Shown piece by piece: positions 43,903 to 53,051 of a DNA stretch of 64,000 bases. Origin of the DNA: Bacillota bacterium. GTDB taxonomy: Bacteria > Bacillota > Clostridia > Acetivibrionales > DSM-1351. The stretch covers positions 1 to 64,000 of the forward strand of contig JAEYHZ010000009.1 in assembly GCA_023409265.1 (NCBI GenBank), in the 5' to 3' direction. Below the pieces are notes generated by a model. It was not told where the DNA came from and ran no database searches. It saw only the letters and a list, made by a program, of their open reading frames with translations. The translations under genes were made by a program, and so were the position numbers. Numbering within the stretch: position 1 is the stretch's first letter; each line of letters opens with the position of its first letter.

Positions 43903-44014
43903 ATTTGTCGTTTTAAAATCCTTTATTTGTTGCTTTAAGAATCCTCTATTTGTTGCTTTAAAAATTCTTTATTTGTTGTTTTAAAAACCCTTAGATTTGT
44001 CGTTTGAAAAAATT
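43903..44014. repeat. Five 20-24-bp tandem repeats upstream of secA
   Basis: Units starting at 43903, 43925, 43948, 43971 and 43995 follow the pattern ATTTGTyGyTTTAArAATyCTTT. On the secA strand each unit shows AA(C/G)(A/G)ACAAAT. The array lies 95-206 bp before the secA start, in the leader or promoter region. The rest of the 364-bp gap (44015-44172) holds nothing recognised. Confidence 0.8.
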
Positions 44015-44172
44015 ACTCCGGTCATTTGGGTATACTTTTAATAAATAGCAATAAATACCATCGCGTCCAAAACATAGGGATTAGCTCCAAAACGGCGCAC
44101 TATAAATAAGCAGGCGCAACAATGAAGCCTAAAAATCATATATTGACTTTACAAAATTGTAACTGGTCAGAA

Positions 44173-44571
44173 TTAGCAGAAGACAGGCGGTGAAGAATCT
44201 GTAAGATTAAGCAAGGTTCGTCTTGCATAGAGTACTTTCCTTAGATTTACGTTAAAATAAAAAATTATTATCAGAGCCAAACCCACAGTTAAAGAGGTTA
44301 TGACTGCCAAATCATAAAAATTGTGCTTTATGGAATTTTTTAAGTCTATAGCATTTTGAGCTACAACCTTATAAAAAGCAGCAGGTGTGCCTTTTCTCTG
44401 CGAAAGACCTTCTTTCCCGGCAAACTGGCCGGCAAGCTGATTATCCTGCATCATATCAAGACGGGTAAAATTCACAAGGTAGTAGTCTAATAAGTCCGCA
44501 GAAAAATAAGCCCCTCCTTCAGAGGCCAAAGCGGACACAATTATTATACTTAAAAATAATTTCTTTAGCAT
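44173..44571 (-). CDS. Hypothetical membrane protein downstream of yerC
   Basis: A 132-residue protein of no recognised family. A signal-like N-terminus (LKKLFLSIIIVSALASEGGA) is followed by a 60-residue extracytoplasmic part and one membrane helix (about 88-108, LAVITSLTVGLALIIIFYF), then a basic tail. GGTAGGG lies before the ATG, and it starts 5 bp after the yerC stop, so it is in the same operon. Between yerC and secA. Function unknown. Confidence 0.7.
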   Translation of the reverse strand: MLKKLFLSIIIVSALASEGGAYFSADLLDYYLVNFTRLDMMQDNQLAGQFAGKEGLSQRKGTPAAFYKVVAQNAIDLKNSIKHNFYDLAVITSLTVGLALIIIFYFNVNLRKVLYARRTLLNLTDSSPPVFC

Positions 44572-44576
44572 TTACC

Positions 44577-44885
44577 CTACCTGTCTTTCTCTCTATCCTT
44601 CTCCTGGAGCCTGTCAAGGACAAGGTTGTATCCATCGGCACCATAAACAAGGCATCTGTTTACCCTGCTGATGGTGGCTGTGCTGGCTCCAGTTTCATCA
44701 CATATATCAGTATATGTCTTTTTTTCCCGCAGCATTTTGGCAACTTCAAGTCTCTGTGCCAAAGCCTTTATTTCGGCAATTGTACAGAGATCCTCAAAAA
44801 AGCTGTAGCATTCTTCCCTATTATTTAAAAGAAGTATTGCATCAAACAAACTATCCGTATGTTCATCTCTCAACTTGGAATTCAT
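44577..44885 (-). CDS. yerC: YerC/YecD family TrpR-like regulator
   Basis: A 102-residue DNA-binding protein with the TrpR-like helix-turn-helix: FEDLCTIAEIKALAQRLEVAKML, then TYTDICDETGASTATISRVNRCLVYG. ATG 44885 is chosen because AGGAG lies 10 bases upstream; TTG 44894 is too close. The family is widespread in Firmicutes but its regulon is not defined. It heads a two-gene unit with the hypothetical membrane protein. Confidence 0.9.
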   Translation of the reverse strand: MNSKLRDEHTDSLFDAILLLNNREECYSFFEDLCTIAEIKALAQRLEVAKMLREKKTYTDICDETGASTATISRVNRCLVYGADGYNLVLDRLQEKDREKDR

Positions 44886-45036
44886 ATATGACAAACTCCT
44901 AACAGTAAACTAAAATTATTTAGCCGGGATATTACCCTATAGTCAATACAATAACAGCTTTTTTTTAATCAGTCAAGGTTGAGGAAACCCTGAGTAATAT
45001 TTTTCTACGTCTATCCGCAAATAAAATTGAATACAA

Positions 45037-45162
45037 ATATAACGAGGTAGTAAATGTCCATGGTGATCCCGGGTACATTTCGGGACACCTTTACCCCGTT
45101 AAAACATGCCAAGGTAAGAAAATTTTTCTACCGTCAAAAAGTTTTCTGCTGATGCGTTATAT
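45037..45162 (-). repeat. TATAACG dispersed element, copy C (126 bp)
   Basis: Bounded by ATATAACG (45037-45044) and CGTTATAT (45155-45162), an exact 8-bp inverted repeat. Read on the minus strand it gives TATAACGCATCAG, GTAGAAAAATTTTCTTACCT, GTTTTAACGGGGTAAAGGTGTCC, closely matching copy A. The stem TTACC/GGTAA is kept, with changes on both arms compared with copy A. It ends 67 bp before the start of the gene at 45230. Confidence 0.78.
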
Positions 45163-45229
45163 CATAAACAGATATCAGTGGAGTTTTATCACTATTAGTG
45201 ACGCTGCACAGCAGCAAATGGAGGTCATA

Positions 45230-46645
45230 ATGAATGGTTTAGTTATAATCACAAACAGGCAGAAATTAATAATCTGTCTCGCCGCTCTTGCTTTTATAAT
45301 TTTATCGGCTTTCTTCATTGCTAACCTTGATTTTCCGAAAGCGGTCGAGACAGGTAGTTCCCGCATAAACACCGCCCGGTCTCCCGAGACTGAAAATAAG
45401 CAGTTGAAAGATCTCTTGTCAAGCATTCTTCCTGCTGATAATAAGGTGCTCTATGAAAACAGTAACAGAGGCATAGGTAACAATAAGGCCTCTCAAAAGA
45501 TCTCAGAGCTTTCTACATCTGAAATAATTTCCAAAGGCAAAAACCTTGCTTACTTATTTGTTTATTCAGATGAAGAGTACTTAAGGCCCATATATACAAA
45601 CCTCTGGAAACAATCCTTCTACCAGGGCTGGCTGTATCTTCCCCGTAAGATAATCGCTGCACGGCACAGTCTTTTCACATATACCGGCGGTGCGGGAAAG
45701 GTTTTTGACATTGAAGGGCAGCTTGGTTTCTATCCGAATATTACAATTGATAATCAAAACTATTTTAACTTTTTAATATATAATTTTGATCTGGAGAATA
45801 TTTCTCAACTGGGAAATGATATTGCCATTACAGGTAAACCTATGAAAAAAGGAATACATATAATTTCAATAAAAATAGAAGATGTTGCTGCTCTAGTAAA
45901 CGAGAATGGCAATATTACGGTGCATCTATGTACTCCGGCCGGGCACGAATTAGACTATCAGAACCTGCCCTTTTCAAAAGATTCGAATAAGGTTGTAGAC
46001 TTTGGCCTTGTTGAAGAATCATATATTGAAGAGTCAAAAAATTATGAAACTGATTTATCCTCTTTCGAATTAAGCCAGCAGAATATTGTCCTGAAGCAGC
46101 AGCTTACCCATTTTATCTCCGATTCATCAAAACCCATATATTTTCAGCCAAATGGTACATATCAGACTGCAAACAATTTAGATGTAAACGTTGACATTGA
46201 AGATGCACTAACAAACCAAAAAATAGTTAAGTACACTAAAATATATAACAATAAAAAGTATGAAAGTCCAATATTCCATCCTCAGTGGAAGGCACATTAC
46301 GACAGAGAGTGGTGTTATATACCACGAAAAATGTACCTGAATATGAAAAGAGTGTTTGTATTACCTTCCGAAAAAGATGTTGCAAGTGACTTATTGGGAG
46401 AATTGGGTTTCTTTGAAAAGTTTTCAGGCGTGTCTGAGGATAAAACCGGTATTGTAGTTAATAATTTTAACTTAAAAAATATTGGTATTTACGAGGATAG
46501 TATTTTATTACAGGGAATACCGGCCAGATCCGGTATGCAAATAGTAGGCATTGATAAAAAATATCTTAAGGAATATAAGGAATACACTGTAAGACTTGTT
46601 ACCACAGATGCGTGTGAAATTGATACCGATGTGGTCAGATACTAA
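45230..46645 (+). CDS. Membrane-anchored protein with an internal duplication, unrecognised
   Basis: A 471-residue protein. ATG 45230 has GGAGG 5 bases upstream; a longer frame from 45152 would begin inside a dispersed repeat. One N-terminal membrane helix (about 13-34) anchors a large outer part. Two copies of a domain of about 130 residues follow (about 125-255 and 345-470). Both share a W-Y/L-PRK block (WLYLPRK, WCYIPRK), LGF, NF-L-NI, and a later TV-L-T-A stretch. No catalytic motif is visible. It is a single-gene unit with its own terminator. Function unknown; surface-exposed lattice or sensor role possible. Confidence 0.8.
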   Translation: MNGLVIITNRQKLIICLAALAFIILSAFFIANLDFPKAVETGSSRINTARSPETENKQLKDLLSSILPADNKVLYENSNRGIGNNKASQKISELSTSEIISKGKNLAYLFVYSDEEYLRPIYTNLWKQSFYQGWLYLPRKIIAARHSLFTYTGGAGKVFDIEGQLGFYPNITIDNQNYFNFLIYNFDLENISQLGNDIAITGKPMKKGIHIISIKIEDVAALVNENGNITVHLCTPAGHELDYQNLPFSKDSNKVVDFGLVEESYIEESKNYETDLSSFELSQQNIVLKQQLTHFISDSSKPIYFQPNGTYQTANNLDVNVDIEDALTNQKIVKYTKIYNNKKYESPIFHPQWKAHYDREWCYIPRKMYLNMKRVFVLPSEKDVASDLLGELGFFEKFSGVSEDKTGIVVNNFNLKNIGIYEDSILLQGIPARSGMQIVGIDKKYLKEYKEYTVRLVTTDACEIDTDVVRY

Positions 46646-46683
46646 TCTGAAGTTTAGGCTGTTTCCAAAAATTAATATAAATT

Positions 46684-46711
46684 AAAGGCTAATAAATAAA
46701 ATTAGCCTTTT
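46684..46711 (+). terminator. Terminator after the duplicated-domain protein gene
   Basis: AAAGGCTAAT, loop AAATAAA, ATTAGCCTTT then TT, 38 bases past the stop; also the end region of the convergent ECF gene. Confidence 0.8.
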
Positions 46712-46744
46712 TCATTTCCACCTTATTTTGTAATTTTCACCTTA

Positions 46745-47284
46745 TTAGTTCAGACTTTTAATAACTTTTGTTTTTTCCAGCACTGCTACGAAAACATATG
46801 CAATAACAGCACTTACGCCACCCTGGATCAGGTTACCCGGCAGTTCTGCGACTACAGCTGCTACTGCCAAACTTTTATCTATAAGCCTTATCACTGTTAA
46901 CTCAAAAAATAAATATCCCGCCGCCATTACAATTGCTCCAACAATCAAGGCAATTATTCTTCTGATAACCGATGGTATTACTTCTCCCTTTTTATTGGCA
47001 ATAACTCCTACAATATAGCCCTCTATACCTTTGACTATAAAGGTAAATGGGGCAAAAAGAACATAACCTCCCAATAAATCCGCCAATGCCGAGCCCAAAG
47101 CTCCTGCAGCAAGTCCGGAACTTCTCCCCAGCAGAATTGCTGCAATCATTATAACAGAGTCTCCAATATTGAAGTAACCTTGTGCAATAGGACTGGGAAT
47201 GTGCAAAAAGGGCAAATATGTTATAAGAAAGACCAATGCAATCATTAAAGCGGTTAAAACAATCTTTTTGGTAGAAATCTTCAT
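46745..47284 (-). CDS. ECF transporter S component (unassigned substrate)
   Basis: A 179-residue membrane protein with five to six helices: ALMIALVFLITYLPFLHIP, YFNIGDSVIMIAAILLGR, GGYVLFAPFTFIVKGIEGYIVG. The motif FNIGDSVI and the ALADLLGGY region are typical of ECF S components that bind vitamins or their precursors. It pairs with a shared EcfAAT unit encoded elsewhere. It is 29 bp downstream of hom on the same strand, but a functional link is not evident. No riboswitch lies upstream. Substrate not assignable. Confidence 0.85.
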   Translation of the reverse strand: MKISTKKIVLTALMIALVFLITYLPFLHIPSPIAQGYFNIGDSVIMIAAILLGRSSGLAAGALGSALADLLGGYVLFAPFTFIVKGIEGYIVGVIANKKGEVIPSVIRRIIALIVGAIVMAAGYLFFELTVIRLIDKSLAVAAVVAELPGNLIQGGVSAVIAYVFVAVLEKTKVIKSLN

Positions 47285-47313
47285 TTATAAACCTCAATTC
47301 GATAAATTAGAAT

Positions 47314-48564
47314 TTATTCTTCTTCAATTCTAATATTATTTGCAATTGCAATCAATGAATTCTTTTTTTCAAGCCCGGATATTTTTTCTTTTATATCCTT
47401 TTCACTTAAAACCGGTGTAATGAAAGCAACCTCATTACCCTGGATTTTAGAGCCAAGATCAATAAACTCAATTTCACCAAACAAGGCTTTTATATCTGCT
47501 TTGGCTTCGGAAGGCTTATCTGTAACAGCTCTCACCAGGAATTTGGCAGGGCTCTCTTCAATAGCAATTACATTATTTTCAGTGTTTCGGACCCATACAC
47601 TCCTGGTTCCGAAATCAGGATGTTTTGCAATATCAATAACATCAGCAACTACGGCACTGGCTGTGGGAAGTTTGCCGGCACCTCTGCCGTAAAACATAGC
47701 GTCACCTATGGCATCACCCTTAACCACTATCGCGTTGAAAACATCCTCAACATTTGAGAGCGGATGCTCCTTTGATATTATTGCAGGACTGACACGTGCA
47801 AATATTTTGTCCCCAAGTTTTCTGCTGATCGCTATGAGTTTGATCACGCCGTTCATTGCTTCAGCATATTTCATATCTGCGGCAGTTACCTTTGTAATGC
47901 CTTCTGTGTAGATATTTGAATAGTCAACAAATTCGTTATAAGCTATTGAAGAAAGTATGGCAAGCTTTCTGCATGCATCGTGTCCCTCAACGTCAGCTGT
48001 AGGATTCTGTTCTGCATATCCATTTTGCTGAGCTTCCTTCAAAGCATCCTCAAAGCTCTTTCCTTCCTTTTTCATCTGGGTAAATATATAATTGGTAGTA
48101 CCGTTCAAAATACCGGTTATTCCGTTGATTTCATTTGCAGCAAGGCATTGATTCAGCGGACGTATGATTGGTATTCCGCCGCCTACGCTTGCCTCAAACA
48201 AATAGCTTACCCCATTTTCTTTCGCAAGCTGGAGTAATTCAGGGCCCTGGGAAGCTACCAACTCCTTGTTTGAGGTTACCACACTTTTTCCAGCCTCCAG
48301 AGCTCTTCTGGTAAAATGGGCTGCAATAGTAGCTCCACCTATTGTTTCAACTACTATATCAACACTTTTATCGTTAAATACGTCATCTGCATTCTTTGTA
48401 AGGACGTCACTGTCGGGCCCCTCTGGAAAATCTCTTATATCCAATATCCATTTAACCCTGATTTCAGTTCCTGCCCGCTGTTTTATACTTTCACTGTTTT
48501 TCCTGATAACCTCAGCAACACCTGAACCAACTACACCATAACCTAAAATAGCTACATTTATCAT
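47314..48564 (-). CDS. hom: Homoserine dehydrogenase
   Basis: A 416-residue enzyme converting aspartate semialdehyde to homoserine. The NAD(P)-binding loop ILGYGVVGSGVAEVI is at the N-terminus; then VVETIGG, VTSNKELVA, EASVGGGIPIIRPL, GILNGTTNYIFTQM and ADVEGHDACRKLAIL. A C-terminal ACT domain (about 340-416) allows feedback control by threonine. ATG 48564 has GGAGGG 4 bases upstream; the longer frame to 48633 is not needed. It follows an ACT-domain regulator gene by 97 bp. Confidence 0.97.
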   Translation of the reverse strand: MINVAILGYGVVGSGVAEVIRKNSESIKQRAGTEIRVKWILDIRDFPEGPDSDVLTKNADDVFNDKSVDIVVETIGGATIAAHFTRRALEAGKSVVTSNKELVASQGPELLQLAKENGVSYLFEASVGGGIPIIRPLNQCLAANEINGITGILNGTTNYIFTQMKKEGKSFEDALKEAQQNGYAEQNPTADVEGHDACRKLAILSSIAYNEFVDYSNIYTEGITKVTAADMKYAEAMNGVIKLIAISRKLGDKIFARVSPAIISKEHPLSNVEDVFNAIVVKGDAIGDAMFYGRGAGKLPTASAVVADVIDIAKHPDFGTRSVWVRNTENNVIAIEESPAKFLVRAVTDKPSEAKADIKALFGEIEFIDLGSKIQGNEVAFITPVLSEKDIKEKISGLEKKNSLIAIANNIRIEEE

Positions 48565-48661
48565 TTTACCCTCCAGTACCCAATGTGCCTTATTCGAATG
48601 CAACCATGCTACACGTAATTCCCACACTGGCAAAAATTATTATGAACATTTATTTGATACA

Positions 48662-49102
48662 CTACCTTGCCAATATTTCACTTTTTCTGACACCTTCAAC
48701 CTTACTGATCTCACCCATCATATTCTGAATATCCTCCTTCATTTCAAAGGTTTCGATTGAAATAGTCACATCGGCCAGGCCGTTGATTGGAATATTCTGA
48801 TTGATAGTCAATATATTGGCATTTGCGGCAGCAATTTTATTTATAATACTTGAAAGTATTCCGGAAAAATCTTCTACTACGAAAAATAGTGTTATTACCT
48901 TTCCTCTTGAAGTTTCATAGAATGGAAAAACGTAATCCTTATATTTGTAAAAAGCACTTCTGCTTATTCCCACTTCCTTAACAGCATCATTAACGGTTTT
49001 TATCTTCCCCAAGCTCAGGATTTTCTTGACCTCTATTACTTTTGCAAATACATCCGGCAATATAACAGAGTCAACTAGAAAAAAAACTGATTCCTGTTTC
49101 AT
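48662..49102 (-). CDS. ACT domain-containing protein (UPF0735/PheB-like)
   Basis: A 146-residue protein: N-terminal helix-turn-helix-like part (VNDAVKEVGISRSAFYKYKDYVFPF) and a C-terminal ACT domain (VITLFFVVEDFSGILSSIINKIAAANANILTINQ). This family is found beside hom in Firmicutes and likely senses an amino acid. ATG 49102 has AGGAGG 5 bases upstream and is preferred over the longer frame to 49132. It likely forms an operon with hom, downstream of the thrC terminator. Confidence 0.9.
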   Translation of the reverse strand: MKQESVFFLVDSVILPDVFAKVIEVKKILSLGKIKTVNDAVKEVGISRSAFYKYKDYVFPFYETSRGKVITLFFVVEDFSGILSSIINKIAAANANILTINQNIPINGLADVTISIETFEMKEDIQNMMGEISKVEGVRKSEILAR

Positions 49103-49181
49103 TAAATCCTCCTGTCCACCCAATGCGTACAATTGTTTTTCCTTGGAGTAATATTAGCATAATTTTTAATATTTTGCAACC

Positions 49182-49222
49182 AAAAAAGGAGTATTAATCC
49201 CAATTAGGATCAACACTCCTCC
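49182..49222 (-). terminator. Terminator after thrC
   Basis: Minus strand: AGGAGT, a second pairing GATCC/GGGAT within, ACTCCT, then TTTTTTGG, 15 bases beyond the thrC stop. Confidence 0.8.
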
Positions 49223-49236
49223 ATATTACTAAAATA

Positions 49237-50736
49237 CTATATTTTAAGCGCTTCCTTTACCTTGTCTATCATAGAAAGGGGTTCACATATTTCCTTATGA
49301 AGAACAGGTTTTTTATCGAGTTCTTTCAAAGGTGCCGGAATTGTAAGTCCGGACTTTTCCGAAAGCACCGACAGAAGTTCAAATTCTGTTTTCCCTGTAA
49401 CAGCTTCTTCTCCGGCTATGGCCTTTACAACACTTTCATTGAACTTGAATGGACTTGCTGTTGAAACAATAACAGCCTTTGTAACATCACTGGTTGAGAT
49501 GACATATTTATCATAAACATCTACGGCTACAGCAGTATGGGTATCAAGTACATATCCTGTTTCGGAATAAACACTTTCAATTGTCTTCAGGGTATCTGTA
49601 TCATTTGAGTATCCTGCCCAGAATACATTTTGAATTTTCTTTCTTGTGTCCTGATCTACAGAATAGACTCCTTCATTTTTAAGTTTGTTCATCCAGTTGG
49701 ATACCATCTCGGAGTCACCGTCGGTAACCAGATATAAAAGCCTTTCCAGGTTGCTGGAAATGAGTATATCCATGGACGGAGACAGGGTTTTCTTAAACTC
49801 TCTGTTTCTGTCATAGACTCCTGTGTTGATGAAATCGGTCAATACGTTGTTGTCATTGGAAGCACAAATCAGTTTGTTTACAGGCAATCCCATCTGCATG
49901 GCATAATATGCTGCAAGTATATTTCCAAAATTACCTGTTGGTACAACAAAGTTAATCTTTTCTCCAATTTCAATTTCCTTATTCTTAAGCATATCCGCAT
50001 ATGCCGAGAAATAATATACAATCTGAGGCACCAGCCTTCCCCAGTTAATGGAGTTTGCCGATGAGAATTTATAGCCATTTTCATGCAATAAAGCTGAAAC
50101 ATCTTCATCACTGAAAATTCTTTTTACACCGTTCTGCGCATCGTCAAAATTTCCTTTTACAGCTATTGAATAAACATTGCTTCCTTCCTGCGTAACCATC
50201 TGCATTCTCTGAACCTGGCTTACACCTTCACTTGGGAAGAATACAATAATTTTAGTTCCATCAACATCCTTAAAACCTTCAAGGGCAGCCTTGCCTGTAT
50301 CTCCTGAAGTTGCCACGAGTATAACAATTTCTTCCTTCTCACCTGTTTTCTTTAATGCTTTGACGAGAAAATGCGGAAGAATCTGGAGGGCCATATCTTT
50401 AAAAGCACTTGTCGGGCCGTGCCAAAGCTCTAAAACATTCACCGAATCATAAAGCTTGTGCAAGGGTGCAATTGCATCTGTTTCAAATTTCTGAGCTGTA
50501 TACGCCTGGTTAACACAATCAGACAATTCACTTAATGTATAATCATCCAAATAACCTTCAAGTATGCTTAAAGCACGTTCCTGGTACGTCATTTCACTCA
50601 TTTTCAATATTTGTTCCTTATCAAAACGTATGACTTTTTCAGGAACAAACAAACCTCCATCAGCTGCAAGTCCTCTTTTAATAGCTTCAGCCGAACTAAC
50701 ATTAGAACAATTCCCTCTAGTGCTTCTATATAACAT
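49237..50736 (-). CDS. thrC: Threonine synthase
   Basis: A 499-residue PLP enzyme making threonine from phosphohomoserine. PLP lysine lies in GPTSAFKDMALQ; LVATSGDTGKAALEGF and FVVPTGNFGNILAAYYA are the phosphate-binding and cofactor regions. The long form with the N-terminal domain (STRGNCSNVSSAEAIKRGLA) is the clostridial type. ATG 50736 has AGGAGG upstream. It is terminated before the ACT-hom unit, so the threonine branch is encoded as two adjacent units. Confidence 0.96.
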   Translation of the reverse strand: MLYRSTRGNCSNVSSAEAIKRGLAADGGLFVPEKVIRFDKEQILKMSEMTYQERALSILEGYLDDYTLSELSDCVNQAYTAQKFETDAIAPLHKLYDSVNVLELWHGPTSAFKDMALQILPHFLVKALKKTGEKEEIVILVATSGDTGKAALEGFKDVDGTKIIVFFPSEGVSQVQRMQMVTQEGSNVYSIAVKGNFDDAQNGVKRIFSDEDVSALLHENGYKFSSANSINWGRLVPQIVYYFSAYADMLKNKEIEIGEKINFVVPTGNFGNILAAYYAMQMGLPVNKLICASNDNNVLTDFINTGVYDRNREFKKTLSPSMDILISSNLERLLYLVTDGDSEMVSNWMNKLKNEGVYSVDQDTRKKIQNVFWAGYSNDTDTLKTIESVYSETGYVLDTHTAVAVDVYDKYVISTSDVTKAVIVSTASPFKFNESVVKAIAGEEAVTGKTEFELLSVLSEKSGLTIPAPLKELDKKPVLHKEICEPLSMIDKVKEALKI

Positions 50737-50880
50737 TTTTACCTCCTGCAAGGTGAACCTGTCTTACTCAAGGTTCAAACTTCTATAAGAAATTAGTATT
50801 AATTCGTATTTCGTTAAACTTAATAATATAATAAATGCTCGAAAATTGCAAATGGCAAAGACTATTCAATTATTATATTC

Positions 50881-52860
50881 CTATAGCTTAAATTTTGATA
50901 ACAGGTAATGAAGTTTTTCTGCACTTTTTTGGGAATTCTCCGCCTGCTTTGTTACCATTTCGGTCTTTTCAACTATTTCAGAGGTCTTTTGAGCTATACT
51001 CGTTGTTCCCTCTGCCCCTTCATTGGCAGCCCTTGTAACCTCACCGATAGATTTACTTATCTCCTGTATTGATGCCAGCAGCTCCTGAGAGGTTGCACTG
51101 AAATCGCTTACAAGATCATTGATCATTCCGGCGTCCTTACTGTATTGTTCACCTGTATCAACCATTTTTATATAATCCGGGACTACGTGGTTTTCAATGA
51201 AGTCCAGAGCTTCTCCAGAGCTTGTCTTCAAGTTTTCTACAGCCTCTATTACTGTTTTTGTGACATTCTGTATTCTTACTACAGTTTCCTTGGAATCATC
51301 GGCAAGTTTTCTTATTTCATCAGCAACAACCGCAAAGCCCTTACCTGCTTCACCAGCACGGGCAGCCTCAATTGCAGCATTTAATGCCAAGAGATTGGTC
51401 TGAGAGGTTATTTGCAGAATTCCATCTGCCAGCATACCAATTTCTTGTACAGCATTTGATTGTTCCATAGCACATCTTAACTTCCCGTCTACCGATACTC
51501 GAATATCATGTGCGGCCATTTGTGACTGTCTTGCGGTAGCTTTTAATTCTTCAGCCCTTTCACTGATTTCTGAAGCGGTTCTGGCGCCTTCCTGAGCCTT
51601 ATACGCTATATCGCCGGCAGCATTTTCCATTTCATTTGTGGAAGCAGTCATCTCTTCAGACGAGGCCGCTGTTTCCTCCATCCCTGCTGCCAGCTCTTCT
51701 GTGGTAGCCGAAACTTCTTCAACACCGGAATTTAATCTCTCTATGTTACCGACTATCTGGTTAACATCATACTCTACATCTTTTGCAACATCTGCAACAC
51801 TGTGGAAGGATTTACGTATACTTTCGGTAAAGGAATTGAAAGCGTGAGCCATTTGGGATATTTCATCCCTGGATCTGGATTTAAAGTTTATGGTAAGATC
51901 ATTATTCCGACTGGCAGCTTCCATAGCTGTCTTAAACTCATTAATCGGCTTTGTTATGGTATGTACAACAAATAAAGCTATTGCTGCAACAATTAATAGA
52001 GTAACCAATGATATCAGAAGGAAATCATTTCTCAGATCAATAATATCACTATACGCTTTGCTACTGTCAACTTCCAATCCAAATACCCAGTTTGTACTTG
52101 GTATTTTATTATATTTTATTATTTTCTGTTCACCTTTGTAGGAATAGTCAATATGACCTTCTTCGCCGGTAAAATTATCAGCTAAGTCTTTATATTGAAC
52201 ACTATCCTTAAACTTCGTATTTACCAGCTGCTTATCCGGATGAGCCAGTATTGTGCCCGAGGTATCAATAAGAAAACCATGTCCGAGGCCATCCAAATTC
52301 ATCTTGTTAACCATTTCTGTTATAGTATCCAACAGAATATCCTCTGAAATAACCCCATACAGCTTTCCTGCCTTATCTTTTAAAGGAAATGCAATTGAAA
52401 TTGTATATTTATTTGTAACCTTATCCAGATATGGTTCGGAATAGTGTAATCCCGGGTTCTCTTTTACACCCTTATACCAGGAACGTTCTCTGGGGTCATA
52501 ATCCTTATCGGGAACCCAGCCGGAACCATCAATAAATGATCCGTCTTCAAAGCCTATGTATATGTCAGTTATACTTTTTGCATTTGTTTCCGATTTCAGT
52601 GCCGAGAGATGCCCGGCCGTTATTTCTTCTTTTGTTTCAGTACCGTTTATTACCTGGCCGATGGTCTCAACAACCTTTGCTTTTTCAATTATCCAGCCGT
52701 TTAACTTATCTACTACTCCCAAAGCTGTTACTGACAGCTTATCATCAATATTCTGCCCGGACTGGTTATTTATAAAGGAGTAACCCAATATTGCTATAGG
52801 TACAAGAGAAATGAGTGATACTGCTATAAATAAGGCAACCAATTTTGTTTTAAGTTTCAT
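50881..52860 (-). CDS. Methyl-accepting chemotaxis protein
   Basis: A 659-residue transmembrane receptor. First helix about 9-28; extracellular dCache-like sensor about 35-275 (FIDGSGWVPDKDYDPRERSW, YSEPYLDKVTNKYTISIAFPL); second helix about 277-300; HAMP about 300-352; signalling domain with the hairpin tip EIGMLADGILQITSQTNLLALNAAIEAARAGEAGKGFAVVADEIRKLA. The dCache class often binds amino acids. ATG 52860 has GGGGGTG upstream. Signals to CheA-CheW not in this window. Confidence 0.95.
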   Translation of the reverse strand: MKLKTKLVALFIAVSLISLVPIAILGYSFINNQSGQNIDDKLSVTALGVVDKLNGWIIEKAKVVETIGQVINGTETKEEITAGHLSALKSETNAKSITDIYIGFEDGSFIDGSGWVPDKDYDPRERSWYKGVKENPGLHYSEPYLDKVTNKYTISIAFPLKDKAGKLYGVISEDILLDTITEMVNKMNLDGLGHGFLIDTSGTILAHPDKQLVNTKFKDSVQYKDLADNFTGEEGHIDYSYKGEQKIIKYNKIPSTNWVFGLEVDSSKAYSDIIDLRNDFLLISLVTLLIVAAIALFVVHTITKPINEFKTAMEAASRNNDLTINFKSRSRDEISQMAHAFNSFTESIRKSFHSVADVAKDVEYDVNQIVGNIERLNSGVEEVSATTEELAAGMEETAASSEEMTASTNEMENAAGDIAYKAQEGARTASEISERAEELKATARQSQMAAHDIRVSVDGKLRCAMEQSNAVQEIGMLADGILQITSQTNLLALNAAIEAARAGEAGKGFAVVADEIRKLADDSKETVVRIQNVTKTVIEAVENLKTSSGEALDFIENHVVPDYIKMVDTGEQYSKDAGMINDLVSDFSATSQELLASIQEISKSIGEVTRAANEGAEGTTSIAQKTSEIVEKTEMVTKQAENSQKSAEKLHYLLSKFKL

Positions 52861-53007
52861 TAACGCACCCCCATTATTCTGCATTATTTTATCACAATTG
52901 ACAAAATAATAGCATTTTCTACATTAACTTGTTAAACTAAATATACTATCCAGTTATTTTTTTGTCAATGTTTAGCTTTGTACGGGGGTTAGCGCATTTG
53001 CCAGGTT

Positions 53008-53031
53008 AAAACCACTTAGTTTTGTGGTTTT
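53008..53031 (-). terminator. Hairpin after the patatin gene
   Basis: AAAACCAC, loop AAAACTAA, GTGGTTTT on the minus strand, 20 bases past the stop; poly-T tail is short. Confidence 0.55.
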
Positions 53032-53051
53032 CCGGGAATCAAATATCAGCA

